Assembly: GCF_051903925.1 (NCBI RefSeq)
Contig: NZ_CP173678.1
Span: 2,232,001-2,296,000 of the forward strand
DNA length: 64,000 bases
DNA from: G051903925 sp051903925
Lineage (GTDB): Bacteria > Pseudomonadota > Alphaproteobacteria > Zavarziniales > Zavarziniaceae
Direction of reading: 5' to 3'
Both the position numbers and the translations under genes were made by a program. Positions 1 through 8,652 of the stretch are shown here, one piece after another. The notes under the pieces are model-generated. The model worked only from the letters and a program-made list of their open reading frames with translations. It was not told the origin of the DNA and did not search any database. Numbering within the stretch: the first letter of the stretch is position 1; each line of letters begins with the position of its first letter.

Positions 1-1890
1 TCCGCCCTCGACCTGGCGGATGAAGCGGCCCGCCGCCAAGCCCCGGCACAGCGCCAGGTGGTGCTCGCGCATGACCGGGGCCGAGTTGAAATCGCCTTGG
101 GGCCAGTTGTCGACCAGGCGGCGCAGACGCGGCAGGTCCAGGCAGGTGCTGGCGAAGGGACTTTGCTCCAGGCGGGCGATCTCGTCCGCGAAGGCACTGC
201 GGGAGCGGGTCGCCTCCACCCCCCAGTCCGCCGCCTGCAACCCCTTGCCCACTTCCTGGTGCACCTCGTCCGGGACCAGGTCCTGGAGCACGCGGCGCGC
301 CAGGTAGCGGTTGCTGCCCGCGCGCAGGAACTGCTCGTTGGGGATCGCCAGGCAGAACTCGGCCAGGCGCCGGTCGGCGGTGGGATCCGTCGCCTGGACC
401 CCGGTCAGGCGCAGCTGCCCGATCATCATGGCGCCGGGATCGATGCGCGAGAACACGGCCAGGCGCGGATCGAGGCGGCCAAGCTCCGTGCGCAGCATGT
501 TGCCGCCGGTGTCACGGCCTTCGTCCCAGATGCCGGTCTTGCGGGCAAAGTCGGGGTTGATCGCCGTGACCATGTCATAGCTGACGATCGTCTTCCCCAG
601 GGCCCGGCGGATTGCCAGGGCCGCGGCTTCCGGGAACAGCGGCTCAAGCGCCGTGCTCAGCAGGAAGTTCCAGCTGTGGCCGGCGTGGCGCAGGGCCCGC
701 ATCTCCTGCGCCAGGCGCAGCCAGCGGCCCTGCCGCGCCAGCTTGCCGAGCCAGGCCATGCCGTCATAGCTGAACGTCATGTTGCCCATCTGCCCGGTCA
801 ACAGGCGGGTGCACCCCTGCGCCCGCGCCGCCCGCCCGATCGCATTGATCCAGATCTGATTGAACGGATTGAGCACCGGCATGTCGCAGGCCTGCCCCGA
901 CTGCTCGACAGCGTCCATGACCGGGCCGGAAATGTTGGGCACCCGGACATGGTCGACATTGGGAAAGCGCGCGGCGGTACGGGCGGCGCGGGGCCATTCG
1001 TCGCCAAAGCGCCTGTGCTGGGGCGGGATGTCGAACGGTGCGCCGGGTGCTGCGGTATAGGCGATCAGCCGCCGTCCGTCCGCCTGGAGGATCGGCGCGG
1101 CGCTGGCGACCACGAACGAACTGTCCATGCCGCCGCTGAGATGGGCGGCCACGGGGCCGGTGGAGCCGATGCGCGCGCGGACCGCCTCGTCCATCAGCGC
1201 GCGCACCGCCTCCACATAGTCGGCGTCGCGCTTCAGGCGGATGGCGGGCAGCGTTTCCGGCCGCCAGTAGCGATGCCGGGTGACGCCGCCGGCGTCGATC
1301 AGCGCCGTCTCGCCCGGGACGACGCGCAGCACGTCGCGGAACGTCGTCAGCATGCCCTTGGCCGACATCAGCATCAGCCACCGGCCCATCCATTCCTGGT
1401 CGATCTCGCGCGGGACCTGGGGCAGGGCGTGCAGGCCGCGTGCCTCGGTCGCGAACAGGGTGGTGTTCCCCTGCCGCCAGAAGACCAGCGGCACGATGCC
1501 GATGAAATCCCGCGCCAGGACCAGGCGGCGCGCCGTCCCGTCCCACACCGCACAGGCAAAGTCGCCCAGGAACTGGTTGGGAAAATCCGGGCCCCAGCGG
1601 CGCCACGCGGCCAGGACCAGATCGCCATCGGTGGGCAGCGGCACGCGCCCGGTCAGGTTCAGCGCAGCCAGGACCGCTTCCCGGTTGTCCAGCCGGCCGT
1701 CGAACAGGGCGGTGGAGCCGTCGGGCGCCGGATCGGACCACAGGGCCCCGTCGACGCGGGCAAAGGCGGCGCCGGTGCCCTGGCGAACCTGCGGCCGTGC
1801 CTTGCCCAGGGCCATGGCGGCGGCCATGCGCGCGACGTCCGGTGGTGCCGGCCAGCCGTGCCCGAACGCAACACCCCCCGCTATCGCCAA
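1..1890 (-). CDS. Asparagine synthetase-like protein (lasso-cyclase-like), 3' end beyond window
   Basis: Reading leftward from a TTG at 1890, the frame stays open to the window edge (about 630 codons seen). The N-terminal part (about residues 1-170) resembles a class II glutamine amidotransferase, beginning AIAGGVAFG where true enzymes have Met-Cys-Gly-Ile-Ala-Gly; there is no Cys at position 2, so glutaminase activity is unlikely. The central part carries the ATP-pyrophosphatase loop SGGMDSS (about residues 255-261) followed by a typical asparagine-synthase domain. Loss of the N-terminal Cys with an intact PP-loop is known from lasso-peptide cyclases and other amide-forming relatives. No precursor peptide lies between it and ftsK, 65 bp upstream. 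The start is uncertain; an ATG near 1827 is the alternative. Confidence 0.75.
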   Translation of the reverse strand, partial: MAIAGGVAFGHGWPAPPDVARMAAAMALGKARPQVRQGTGAAFARVDGALWSDPAPDGSTALFDGRLDNREAVLAALNLTGRVPLPTDGDLVLAAWRRWGPDFPNQFLGDFACAVWDGTARRLVLARDFIGIVPLVFWRQGNTTLFATEARGLHALPQVPREIDQEWMGRWLMLMSAKGMLTTFRDVLRVVPGETALIDAGGVTRHRYWRPETLPAIRLKRDADYVEAVRALMDEAVRARIGSTGPVAAHLSGGMDSSFVVASAAPILQADGRRLIAYTAAPGAPFDIPPQHRRFGDEWPRAARTAARFPNVDHVRVPNISGPVMDAVEQSGQACDMPVLNPFNQIWINAIGRAARAQGCTRLLTGQMGNMTFSYDGMAWLGKLARQGRWLRLAQEMRALRHAGHSWNFLLSTALEPLFPEAAALAIRRALGKTIVSYDMVTAINPDFARKTGIWDEGRDTGGNMLRTELGRLDPRLAVFSRIDPGAMMIGQLRLTGVQATDPTADRRLAEFCLAIPNEQFLRAGSNRYLARRVLQDLVPDEVHQEVGKGLQAADWGVEATRSRSAFADEIARLEQSPFASTCLDLPRLRRLVDNWPQGDFNSAPVMREHHLALCRGLAAGRFIRQVEGG

Positions 1891-1955
1891 GGAGCGGCCG
1901 CCCTTCCGGTCCCGTCCACGACGACGCCACCCAACCCGGTCAGCATCCCGTCGTC

Positions 1956-4589
1956 CTAGTCGCCATGATGCTCCACCAGGACCTCGCGCTTGCCCACGTG
2001 GTTGGCGCGGCTGACGACGCCTTGCGCCTCCATCTCCTCGATGATCTTGGCGGCGCGGTTATAGCCGATGCCCAGGTGGCGCTGGATGAAACTGGTCGAG
2101 GCCTTGCCCTCGCGCGCGACCAGGGCCACGGCGCGGTCGTAGAGGTCTTCCTCGTTCCCGGCAGCGCCGCCGCCCGTCAGCATCTCGACGCCGGGCGCGC
2201 TCTCGCGCTCCTCTGTGATCTCGTCGTTGTACTCAGGTGTGCCTTGCGTCTTGAGGAAGGCGACCACGTCCTCAACCTCCCGGTCCGAGACGAAGGGCCC
2301 GTGCACGCGCGTCACACGTCCGCCGCTGGCCATATAGAGCATGTCGCCCTGGCCCAGCAGCTGCTCCGCCCCCTGCTCGTTCAGGATGGTGCGGCTGTCG
2401 ATCTTGCTCGTCACCTGGAAGCTGATGCGGGTCGGGAAGTTCGCCTTGATCGTGCCGGTGATGACGTCGACCGAGGGACGCTGAGTCGCCATGATCAGGT
2501 GGATGCCGGCGGCGCGCGCCATCTGCGCCAGGCGCAGCACCGCGCCCTCGATCTCCTTGCCCGCGATCATCATCAGGTCGGCCATCTCGTCCACGATGAC
2601 GACGATCAGCGGCAGAGGGGACAGGTCGATCTCCTGCTCCTCCATGATCGGCTGGCCGGTTTCCTTGTCGAAGCCGGTCTGGACCGTGCGCTTCAGCGAC
2701 TCCCCGTTGGCACCGGCCTCAGCCAGGCGCTGGTTGTAGCCGGCCAGGTTGCGCACACCCAGTTTGGACATCTTGCGGTAGCGGTCCTCCATCTCGCGGA
2801 CCGTCCACTTCAGCGCGACGACCGCCTTGGGCGCCTCGGTCACCACGGGCGCGATCAGGTGCGGGATGCCGTCATAGACCGACAGTTCCAGCATCTTGGG
2901 GTCGATCATGATGAACTTGCACTTGTCCGGCGGCAGCCGGTACAGCAGCGACAGGATCATCGTGTTGATCGCCACCGACTTGCCGGAGCCGGTGGTGCCC
3001 GCGACCAGCAGGTGGGGCATGCGGGCAAGATCCGCGATCACCGGCGTGCCGCCAATGTCCTTGCCCAGCGCCAGCGTCAGGATGGCGGACGTGTTCTCGT
3101 AGTCGGGGCTGGCCAGCAGCTCGCGCAGCAGCACCATCTCGCGCGTGGCATTGGGCAACTCGATGCCGATCACGTTGCGGCCCGGCACGACCGAGACGCG
3201 GGCCGAGATGGCACTCATCGAGCGGGCGATGTCGTCGGCCAGGCCGATCACGCGCGACGACTTGGTGCCCGGCGCCGGTTCCAGTTCGTACAGCGTGACG
3301 ACCGGGCCGGGGCGGACCTTCACGATCTCGCCCCTTATGCCGAAATCGTCGAGCACCGTCTCCAGCATGCGGGCGTTCTGCTCCAGCGCCTCCTCGTTCA
3401 GGGCGGGGCTGGTGGCGGACGGCTTGGGCTCCTTCAGCAGGGCCAGCGGCGGCAGGGTGAAGGCATCGTCGGGCCCCAGGTCGAGCGCCGCCTGGCTTTC
3501 CTCGCTCAGCCGGCGGCTGGGCCGGGGCGGCGGGGGCGGCGCCACGACGCGGCGCTCCAGGGGCGAGCGCGGCGCGGGCGTCGCGGCCTGGGTCATGACG
3601 TCGGGCATGGGCGCCGGCGCGTCCAGGTCGAAGGGGGGATCGTCCTCGGCCTCGGCCACGGGCTCGGTCTCGGGCAGGCGCAGGGCCGGGGCCTGGGGCG
3701 GCTCGGGTCGCGGGGCCGGCTCCGGCGCTGCGCGGGGGGCGCCGCGGGGCACGGCGGCCGGGTCGACCGTGGGCGGCACGGGGGCGCCCCGCGGATCGCG
3801 CACCTGGCGCAGGGCCGGGGCGGGTCGGCTCGGCGGCTCGGCCGGCGCGGGCACATCCCGCCGGCCGCGCAGCCAGGCAATGCCGCCCGCGACCGCACGC
3901 ACGCTGCTGCCGGTGCCCTGGCCCACGGCGCGCCAGTCGCCGAAGGACAGGCCCATGGCCAGGGCCGCGACCAAAGCCGTGGCCCCGCCCAGAGCCAGCG
4001 TCTGCGTACCGCCCTCCAGCACCAGCCCCCAGGCCGCGGCCTGGGCCGCGAGCCAGGGCCAGGCAAGGCCGCCCAGCACGCCGCCGCCGCCCACGTCCAG
4101 CGGCCAGCCGGACGGGGTGGGCAGGCTTGCGGCGGTGGCCGCGGCCAGGGCCAGCGCCGGGACCAGCAGGGCCAGGTTGAGCCAGAACCAGCGCAAGCCC
4201 TTGTGGCTGACCAGGCGCCAGGCCCAGGCGGCCAGGACCAGGACCAGCAGGCCCGAAGCCAGGCCCAGGCTCTGCAGCAGGATGTCGGCCAAGTGGGCGC
4301 CGGTCCCACCCAGCAGGTTCTGCGTGGGCCCGTCCGAAGCGACGTTGAAGCTGGGGTCGCCGGCATGGAAGCTGGCCAGCGACAGGGCCAGCAGCAGCGC
4401 CACGGCAAAGATGCCCAGGCCCGCCAGTTCCACCAGGCGACGGCGCAGCACGACGGCCGTGCCCTTGGGCAGGATCTGCAGGCCGCCGCGCCGGCCCAGG
4501 CCGCGCAGGCGCGACCGGCCGATGCCGGGGGGCGGCGGTGCAGCGCTGCGCCCGCCAAGCCCAAAGCTGTTACGCAACAGGGTCATCAT
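1956..4589 (-). CDS. ftsK: DNA translocase FtsK
   Basis: An 877-residue membrane-anchored DNA pump that clears and resolves chromosome termini at the division septum. The N-terminal ~210 residues hold about four hydrophobic segments. A Pro/Ala-rich linker follows (about 215-390), then the RecA-like motor with Walker A GTTGSGKS near residue 530 and Walker B IVIVDEMAD. The C-terminal ~65 residues form the gamma winged-helix domain that reads KOPS-type sites (RHLGIGYNRAAKIIEEME). Length and domain order are normal for alphaproteobacteria. It starts 12 bp after the MOSC gene and is probably co-transcribed with it. Confidence 0.96.
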   Translation of the reverse strand: MMTLLRNSFGLGGRSAAPPPPGIGRSRLRGLGRRGGLQILPKGTAVVLRRRLVELAGLGIFAVALLLALSLASFHAGDPSFNVASDGPTQNLLGGTGAHLADILLQSLGLASGLLVLVLAAWAWRLVSHKGLRWFWLNLALLVPALALAAATAASLPTPSGWPLDVGGGGVLGGLAWPWLAAQAAAWGLVLEGGTQTLALGGATALVAALAMGLSFGDWRAVGQGTGSSVRAVAGGIAWLRGRRDVPAPAEPPSRPAPALRQVRDPRGAPVPPTVDPAAVPRGAPRAAPEPAPRPEPPQAPALRLPETEPVAEAEDDPPFDLDAPAPMPDVMTQAATPAPRSPLERRVVAPPPPPRPSRRLSEESQAALDLGPDDAFTLPPLALLKEPKPSATSPALNEEALEQNARMLETVLDDFGIRGEIVKVRPGPVVTLYELEPAPGTKSSRVIGLADDIARSMSAISARVSVVPGRNVIGIELPNATREMVLLRELLASPDYENTSAILTLALGKDIGGTPVIADLARMPHLLVAGTTGSGKSVAINTMILSLLYRLPPDKCKFIMIDPKMLELSVYDGIPHLIAPVVTEAPKAVVALKWTVREMEDRYRKMSKLGVRNLAGYNQRLAEAGANGESLKRTVQTGFDKETGQPIMEEQEIDLSPLPLIVVIVDEMADLMMIAGKEIEGAVLRLAQMARAAGIHLIMATQRPSVDVITGTIKANFPTRISFQVTSKIDSRTILNEQGAEQLLGQGDMLYMASGGRVTRVHGPFVSDREVEDVVAFLKTQGTPEYNDEITEERESAPGVEMLTGGGAAGNEEDLYDRAVALVAREGKASTSFIQRHLGIGYNRAAKIIEEMEAQGVVSRANHVGKREVLVEHHGD

Positions 4590-4601
4590 GGCCTCGACCG
4601 G

Positions 4602-5063
4602 TCAGGGGGACGGATCAGCCAGGCGGACCGAGTCGCCCGGCTGGATCCGGCCGCCGTGGGCGACCACGCAGGTGACGCCGCCGCGCCAGTCGGGCCGCAG
4701 TGCCGCCCGCAGGCCGGGGACCTGGGCGTCCATCCGTCCGCAGGGGTCGGTCTCGCCAGTCACCTTCAGCACCACGTCGCCGATCAGGATGCGCGCACCC
4801 ACGGTTCGCGGCAGGTCCACGCCGGCGACGAGCAGGTTGGCGCGCCGCGTGGTCCAGGGGATCTCCGCGCCCAGCGCGGCACAGGCGGCGGCCCAGGCCT
4901 CCGCCGCGAGGACGGTCACCTGCCGGTCGCCGGAGCGGCCCCGCCAGTCGCCTTCGATCCCCGCCTGGGGCGTGACCGCGCAGCCGGCGATCTCCTCGAC
5001 CACGGCGTGGGGCTTGGCCTTGCGCGCGATGGCGACAAGACGGCCGGTCGCGTCAGAGGGCAT
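4602..5063 (-). CDS. MOSC domain-containing protein
   Basis: A 153-residue single-domain MOSC protein (MPSDATGRLVAIARK start). MOSC domains occur in molybdenum-cofactor sulfurases and related sulfur-handling proteins. A Cys followed by Gly-Arg (DPCGRMD, about residue 116) sits where the family has its conserved Cys. The frame stays open upstream, but the start chosen is the ATG that overlaps the last 11 bases of the P-II gene, implying translational coupling. Its substrate cannot be predicted. Confidence 0.85.
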   Translation of the reverse strand: MPSDATGRLVAIARKAKPHAVVEEIAGCAVTPQAGIEGDWRGRSGDRQVTVLAAEAWAAACAALGAEIPWTTRRANLLVAGVDLPRTVGARILIGDVVLKVTGETDPCGRMDAQVPGLRAALRPDWRGGVTCVVAHGGRIQPGDSVRLADPSP

Positions 5064-5391
5064 TCTCGTCCAGCTCCCCCGTGCGCACGCGCACGACCCG
5101 CTCCAGGTCATAGATGAAGATCTTGCCGTCGCCGATGGCGCCCGTGCGGGCCGCCTGTTCGACCGCGTCGGCGACTGCCTCCGCCTTCTCGCTGGGGACG
5201 GCGATCTCAAGCTTCAGCTTGGGCTGGAAGTCGATCTGGTACTCGGCGCCGCGATAGATCTCGGTATGGCCGCGCTGCCGGCCGAACCCCGTGACCTCGC
5301 CGATCGTCATGCCTTCGATGCCCAGGGTGTTCAGGGCATCGCGCACGACGTCCAGCCGAAAGGGCTTGATGATGGCGACGATCAGCTTCAT
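5053..5391 (-). CDS. P-II family nitrogen regulatory protein
   Basis: A 112-residue P-II signal transducer, full length for GlnB/GlnK. These trimers bind ATP/ADP and 2-oxoglutarate and control glutamine synthetase, AmtB or other partners. The T-loop RGAEYQIDF places the uridylylated Tyr at residue 51. Asp54 is more GlnB-like than the Ser of GlnZ/GlnK-type proteins. ATG 5391 begins the canonical MKLIVAIIKPF; the open frame extends further upstream but does not match the family. Unusually for P-II, neither glnA nor amtB is adjacent; instead it overlaps a MOSC gene. Confidence 0.93.
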   Translation of the reverse strand: MKLIVAIIKPFRLDVVRDALNTLGIEGMTIGEVTGFGRQRGHTEIYRGAEYQIDFQPKLKLEIAVPSEKAEAVADAVEQAARTGAIGDGKIFIYDLERVVRVRTGELDENAL

Positions 5392-5538
5392 CCAATCGGG
5401 CTCCCAACCGGTCGCAAGAGCGTTGCGGAACACCTTGCCATCATTGCGCTACTCATCGAGCGGGCAAAGCGGCTGCGGCGGCCAAGCGTCACCATAGCCC
5501 CTGGACACAGCGCGCTCCAGGGCGCGATATCGGCAGTC

Positions 5539-6789
5539 ATGCCACAGTCTCCATCAATCGACGTCCCCGCCCGCAGCGCCGTGGCGATCGCCGGTGGCGG
5601 GATGGTCGGCGGCACCCTGGCGCTGGCGCTTGGGCGCGCCGGGATCCCGGTCGTGCTGGTCGATGCCGAGGTGCCGGAGGTCGTCGTGGATGCGGCGTTC
5701 GACGGCCGCGTGTCGGCCATCGCGGACGCCTCCTGCCGCCTGTTCGAGGCTCTGGGCCTGTGGCCGGCGCTGCAGGACCACGCCCAGCCCATCCGTGACA
5801 TCCGCGTCTCCGACGGGCGCCCGGGTGAGCCTGCCTCGCCCCTGTTCCTGCACTTCGACCATCGCGCCATTGGCGACCGCCCGTTCGGCCACATCATCGA
5901 GAACCGGGCGATCCGCCAGGCGCTGCACGCGGCCCTGCGCGCGACGCCCGCGGTCCGCTGGGTGACGCCGGCGCGCGGCGTCCGCGTGGCCGCCACAGAG
6001 GCCGGTGCCGTGCTCCACCTGGCGGACGGTACGGCGCTTCGGGCCGACCTGGTGGTGGCCGCGGATGGCCGGGCCTCCGCCCTGCGGCAGGCGGCTGGGA
6101 TCCGCCTGGTCGGCTGGGACTATGGGCAGACCGGCATCGTGGTCACGGTGGCGCACGAGCGGCCGCACGACGGCACCGCGGTCGAGCATTTCCTGCCCGC
6201 CGGGCCCTTCGCGATGCTGCCCATGACGGGCAACCGCTCCAGCCTGGTCTGGACCGAAACGCGGGAGCGGGCGCAGCGCCTGCTGGCCGCCCCGCGCGCC
6301 GTCTTCGTGGACGAACTGGCGCGCCGCTTCGGCGATCACCTGGGCGCGTTGTCGGTCGAAGGGCCGGTCTGGTCCTATCCGCTGGGCTTCCACCTGGCGG
6401 ACCGCTTCGCGGGCCCGCGCCTGGCCCTGGCCGGCGATTCGGCGCACGGCATCCACCCGATCGCGGGGCAGGGGCTGAACCTGGGCCTGCGCGATGTCGC
6501 AGCCCTGGCCCAGGTGCTGTGCGAGGGGCGGCGCCTGGGCCAGGACCTGGGCGAGGCGGACCTGCTGGCACGCTACGAACGCTGGCGGCGCAGCGATTCG
6601 CTGATCCTGGGCGTGGTGACGGACGGCCTGAACCGCCTGTTCTCGAACGACGTCACCGCGGTCCGCACAGCGCGCGACCTGGGCCTGGCGGCGGTGGAGC
6701 GCATGGGTCCGCTGAAGCGCTTCTTCATGCGCCATGCCGCCGGCCATGTCGGCACGCTGCCCCGCCTGCTGCGCGGCGAGGCGCCCTGA
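5539..6789 (+). CDS. UbiH/UbiF/VisC-family FAD-dependent monooxygenase
   Basis: A 416-residue flavoprotein hydroxylase, probably acting on a ubiquinone precursor. The N-terminal Rossmann motif is AGGGMVGGTLALALG (about residues 15-29). The second FAD motif, LALAGDSAHGIHPIAGQGLNLGL, lies near residue 300, and the DG motif (VVAADGRAS) near 175. The start is the ATG of MPQSPSIDV at 5539; a long open frame runs upstream in antisense to ftsK and is not coding. It diverges from P-II across 147 bp. The ring position hydroxylated cannot be assigned from sequence alone. Confidence 0.9.
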   Translation: MPQSPSIDVPARSAVAIAGGGMVGGTLALALGRAGIPVVLVDAEVPEVVVDAAFDGRVSAIADASCRLFEALGLWPALQDHAQPIRDIRVSDGRPGEPASPLFLHFDHRAIGDRPFGHIIENRAIRQALHAALRATPAVRWVTPARGVRVAATEAGAVLHLADGTALRADLVVAADGRASALRQAAGIRLVGWDYGQTGIVVTVAHERPHDGTAVEHFLPAGPFAMLPMTGNRSSLVWTETRERAQRLLAAPRAVFVDELARRFGDHLGALSVEGPVWSYPLGFHLADRFAGPRLALAGDSAHGIHPIAGQGLNLGLRDVAALAQVLCEGRRLGQDLGEADLLARYERWRRSDSLILGVVTDGLNRLFSNDVTAVRTARDLGLAAVERMGPLKRFFMRHAAGHVGTLPRLLRGEAP

Positions 6790-6806
6790 TGAGCGCTGTA
6801 AAGACT

Positions 6807-7445
6807 TCAATTGGAAAATGAGCGCACGGTAATTTTAAATACCTCCCATATTGTTTCAATCGTGGGTATCGACAGGATAATAAATCCGACGATAAAGAAA
6901 AAAGCTGCAGATATTCGTAGACTTAAGTGAGACTTATCTATTACGTGAAAATACTGCCCCATTGTAGACGAAATGTTGGGTTGATTTGATGTTGACAATT
7001 TGTCTCGATTGATTATTGATTCCTGCAAGCCGAAAACATCAATATGGGATGTTATGGATGTGATTTGATCAATCATATGCTGAATATGAACTGGATGAGA
7101 AAAGTAGTCTTTCTCCATTGTAAAAAACTCCGAGCCGCTATTATATTTCTTGACAATTGTCGGGCAGAAAAGTGTGAAAATGACGGAGCCCGCTCCCAGG
7201 AACAGAGTTGAATAGTAGATCAAAAATACCTTGTGTGGAACAGGTGAGGAGTTCGGAAAAAACTTTCTGTCGAAAGTTACAAACTGAATTACATACTCGT
7301 TGAACACAATCAGATATCCAATTGTCGGAAATAATATCGAAAGCTGAACTGCTTTCGATTTTCCAATCGTCTTGAGAGAAGACCAGGTTGGTGTCCGCTC
7401 GATAATCCAATCAGTATCGAAAAGCCGGTTCAGATGTCTGTTCAT
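6807..7445 (-). CDS. Hypothetical membrane protein (AT-rich island)
   Basis: A 212-residue protein of unknown function. Three hydrophobic stretches are visible: about residues 33-55 (LSILFPTIGYLIVFNEYVI), 75-92 (FLIYYSTLFLGAGSVIF) and 180-197 (FFFIVGFIILSIPTI). A polar, Ile/Asn/Ser-rich loop of some 80 residues lies between the second and third. This suggests an inner-membrane protein with one large soluble loop. It is convergent with the upstream hydroxylase gene and divergent from the next orphan gene. No family is recognised. Confidence 0.7.
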   Translation of the reverse strand: MNRHLNRLFDTDWIIERTPTWSSLKTIGKSKAVQLSILFPTIGYLIVFNEYVIQFVTFDRKFFPNSSPVPHKVFLIYYSTLFLGAGSVIFTLFCPTIVKKYNSGSEFFTMEKDYFSHPVHIQHMIDQITSITSHIDVFGLQESIINRDKLSTSNQPNISSTMGQYFHVIDKSHLSLRISAAFFFIVGFIILSIPTIETIWEVFKITVRSFSN

Positions 7446-7579
7446 CGCGGTAGCCGTGGCTTTAGTGGATTAGGTTGAGGCACTTTGGCTTCCATTTTGG
7501 AAGCGATCAATTGGCGAAAGCGCCTTTTTTGAGGGGATTTTATGGTATCATACCACCAGACACAACTGGAGCGACCCTG

Positions 7580-7978
7580 ATGAATGCCATTGCAATCTTG
7601 TCATGCTTGGTAATCTGCTCGACTGTCTGTGTTTCTTCAAGGTCGGCTCGAGCGGAAGAGGATCTGAGTGGGGTGAGTATCTCAACAACAAGCCCAAACA
7701 GAGAAGATAGGGCGGCGTTCTATAGAAGAATGATTGACATAAATCTCAGTCAAGAGCAACGGGTCGTAGTTGTGCCGCGATTCTCTAATCTTGAAGATTA
7801 TGTTGAATGGGTATCAGGACCTAAAGAAGAAGCTGTCGCGGCAAGTCGTCGTGAGTTCAGAAGGACAGGTAAGGTGGCAATCGCCGGTGTTGCGGCAATA
7901 GCGATCGCTGGTTATTTAGTTTCAAATGAAGAACAGGATACTGATCAGCTGCTCCCCAATGACTCTGGAGCTGAGTAG
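7580..7978 (+). CDS. Hypothetical exported protein (AT-rich island)
   Basis: A 132-residue protein. ATG 7580 is preferred over an upstream in-frame start because GGAG lies 9 bases before it and the N-terminus MNAIAILSCLVICSTVCVS then reads as a signal peptide, perhaps a lipoprotein-like one. The central part is charged; residues about 98-115 form a hydrophobic helix (AIAGVAAIAIAGYLV), so the C-terminus may be membrane-anchored. Unknown function, divergent partner of the membrane protein at 6807-7445. Confidence 0.6.
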   Translation: MNAIAILSCLVICSTVCVSSRSARAEEDLSGVSISTTSPNREDRAAFYRRMIDINLSQEQRVVVVPRFSNLEDYVEWVSGPKEEAVAASRREFRRTGKVAIAGVAAIAIAGYLVSNEEQDTDQLLPNDSGAE

Positions 7979-8050
7979 CAGGTTGCTCAGCTCCGCCAAT
8001 GCTGACAGCCAGTGCTCCTGCTAATTATGCGCTCTCCCCAAAATTGCACT

Positions 8051-8413
8051 TCAGTCGCGCGACAGGCCTTGGGCCGCCATGTCCTTGATGTAGCGCTGCC
8101 ACAGGATGTCGCGGTTCTCGCCCAGCTCGCGGAGGTAGCTCCACGAGAAGATGCCCGTGTCATGGCCATCGTCGAACTGGATCAGGACGGCATAATGGCC
8201 AACAGGGTGCAGCGCGATGATCCCGACATGGCGCTTGCCGCCGCTCAGCATGCGGGGGCCCCCGCCATGGCCCTGGACCTCGGCCGAGGGGCTTTCGACG
8301 CGCAGCAGTTCGGCCGACAGGCGATGCGTCTCGCCGTCGTCCCAGTCGACCTCCAGTGCCCGTTCGGCCTTGAGCAGGCGCAATTCCAGCGGCCACGGCT
8401 TGGCGAGCGTCAT
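8051..8413 (-). CDS. DUF971 domain-containing protein
   Basis: A 120-residue DUF971 protein, the fold shared with the N-terminal domain of gamma-butyrobetaine hydroxylase and often linked to Mrp/ApbC iron-sulfur proteins. Family residues visible include the GKRHVGI region and GIFSWSYLREL near residue 90. Its ATG overlaps the Trm112 stop by 4 bases, making it the last gene of a four-gene operon. Confidence 0.88.
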   Translation of the reverse strand: MTLAKPWPLELRLLKAERALEVDWDDGETHRLSAELLRVESPSAEVQGHGGGPRMLSGGKRHVGIIALHPVGHYAVLIQFDDGHDTGIFSWSYLRELGENRDILWQRYIKDMAAQGLSRD

Positions 8414-8610
8414 GGCGCGGGGTCGTCCAGGCGGCGCGCTTCCTCGACCAGCATGATCGGGATGCCGTCGCGAATGGGATAGGCCAGCTGGGCGCTGTCG
8501 CTGATCAGTTCCTGGGCAGTCGCGTCGTAGCGCAGGGTCCCCCGGGTCAGCGGGCAGACCAGGATCTCAAGCAGCTTGGGGTCGACGGCAGCACCGGTAC
8601 GCTCCGGCAT
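8410..8610 (-). CDS. Trm112 family protein
   Basis: A 66-residue YcaR/Trm112-type protein with the signature PKLLEILVCPLTRG and YPIRDGIPIMLVEEAR. Eukaryotic Trm112 activates methyltransferases; bacterial members are uncharacterised small proteins. Only one Cys (residue about 19) of the zinc-finger set is present, as in many bacterial copies. It starts 42 bp after the LON-domain gene and overlaps the DUF971 gene. Confidence 0.88.
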   Translation of the reverse strand: MPERTGAAVDPKLLEILVCPLTRGTLRYDATAQELISDSAQLAYPIRDGIPIMLVEEARRLDDPAP

Positions 8611-8652
8611 GGGCTAGTCCTTTAGTCCTTGTGCGGAAAGGGAGGCTGGCGG

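Larger units (their letters stand above)
6800..8045. other. AT-rich genomic island
   Basis: Composition drops sharply from the surrounding GC-rich DNA between the UbiH-type gene and the DUF971 gene. Codon usage of the two enclosed genes is AT-rich and unlike every neighbour. Neither product matches a family I recognise. No integrase, tRNA or obvious direct repeat marks the edges. Recent horizontal acquisition is the simplest explanation. Confidence 0.7.

Noticed and set aside
58..1959. Long + strand open frame of 633 codons over the asparagine-synthetase gene
   Set aside because: Composition is Gln/Arg/His/Ala-rich shadow sequence without motifs; the opposite strand encodes a recognisable PP-loop protein.
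1797..5117. A 1106-codon + strand frame antisense to ftsK
   Set aside because: It is low-complexity antisense output of a GC-rich gene; ftsK motifs lie on the minus strand.
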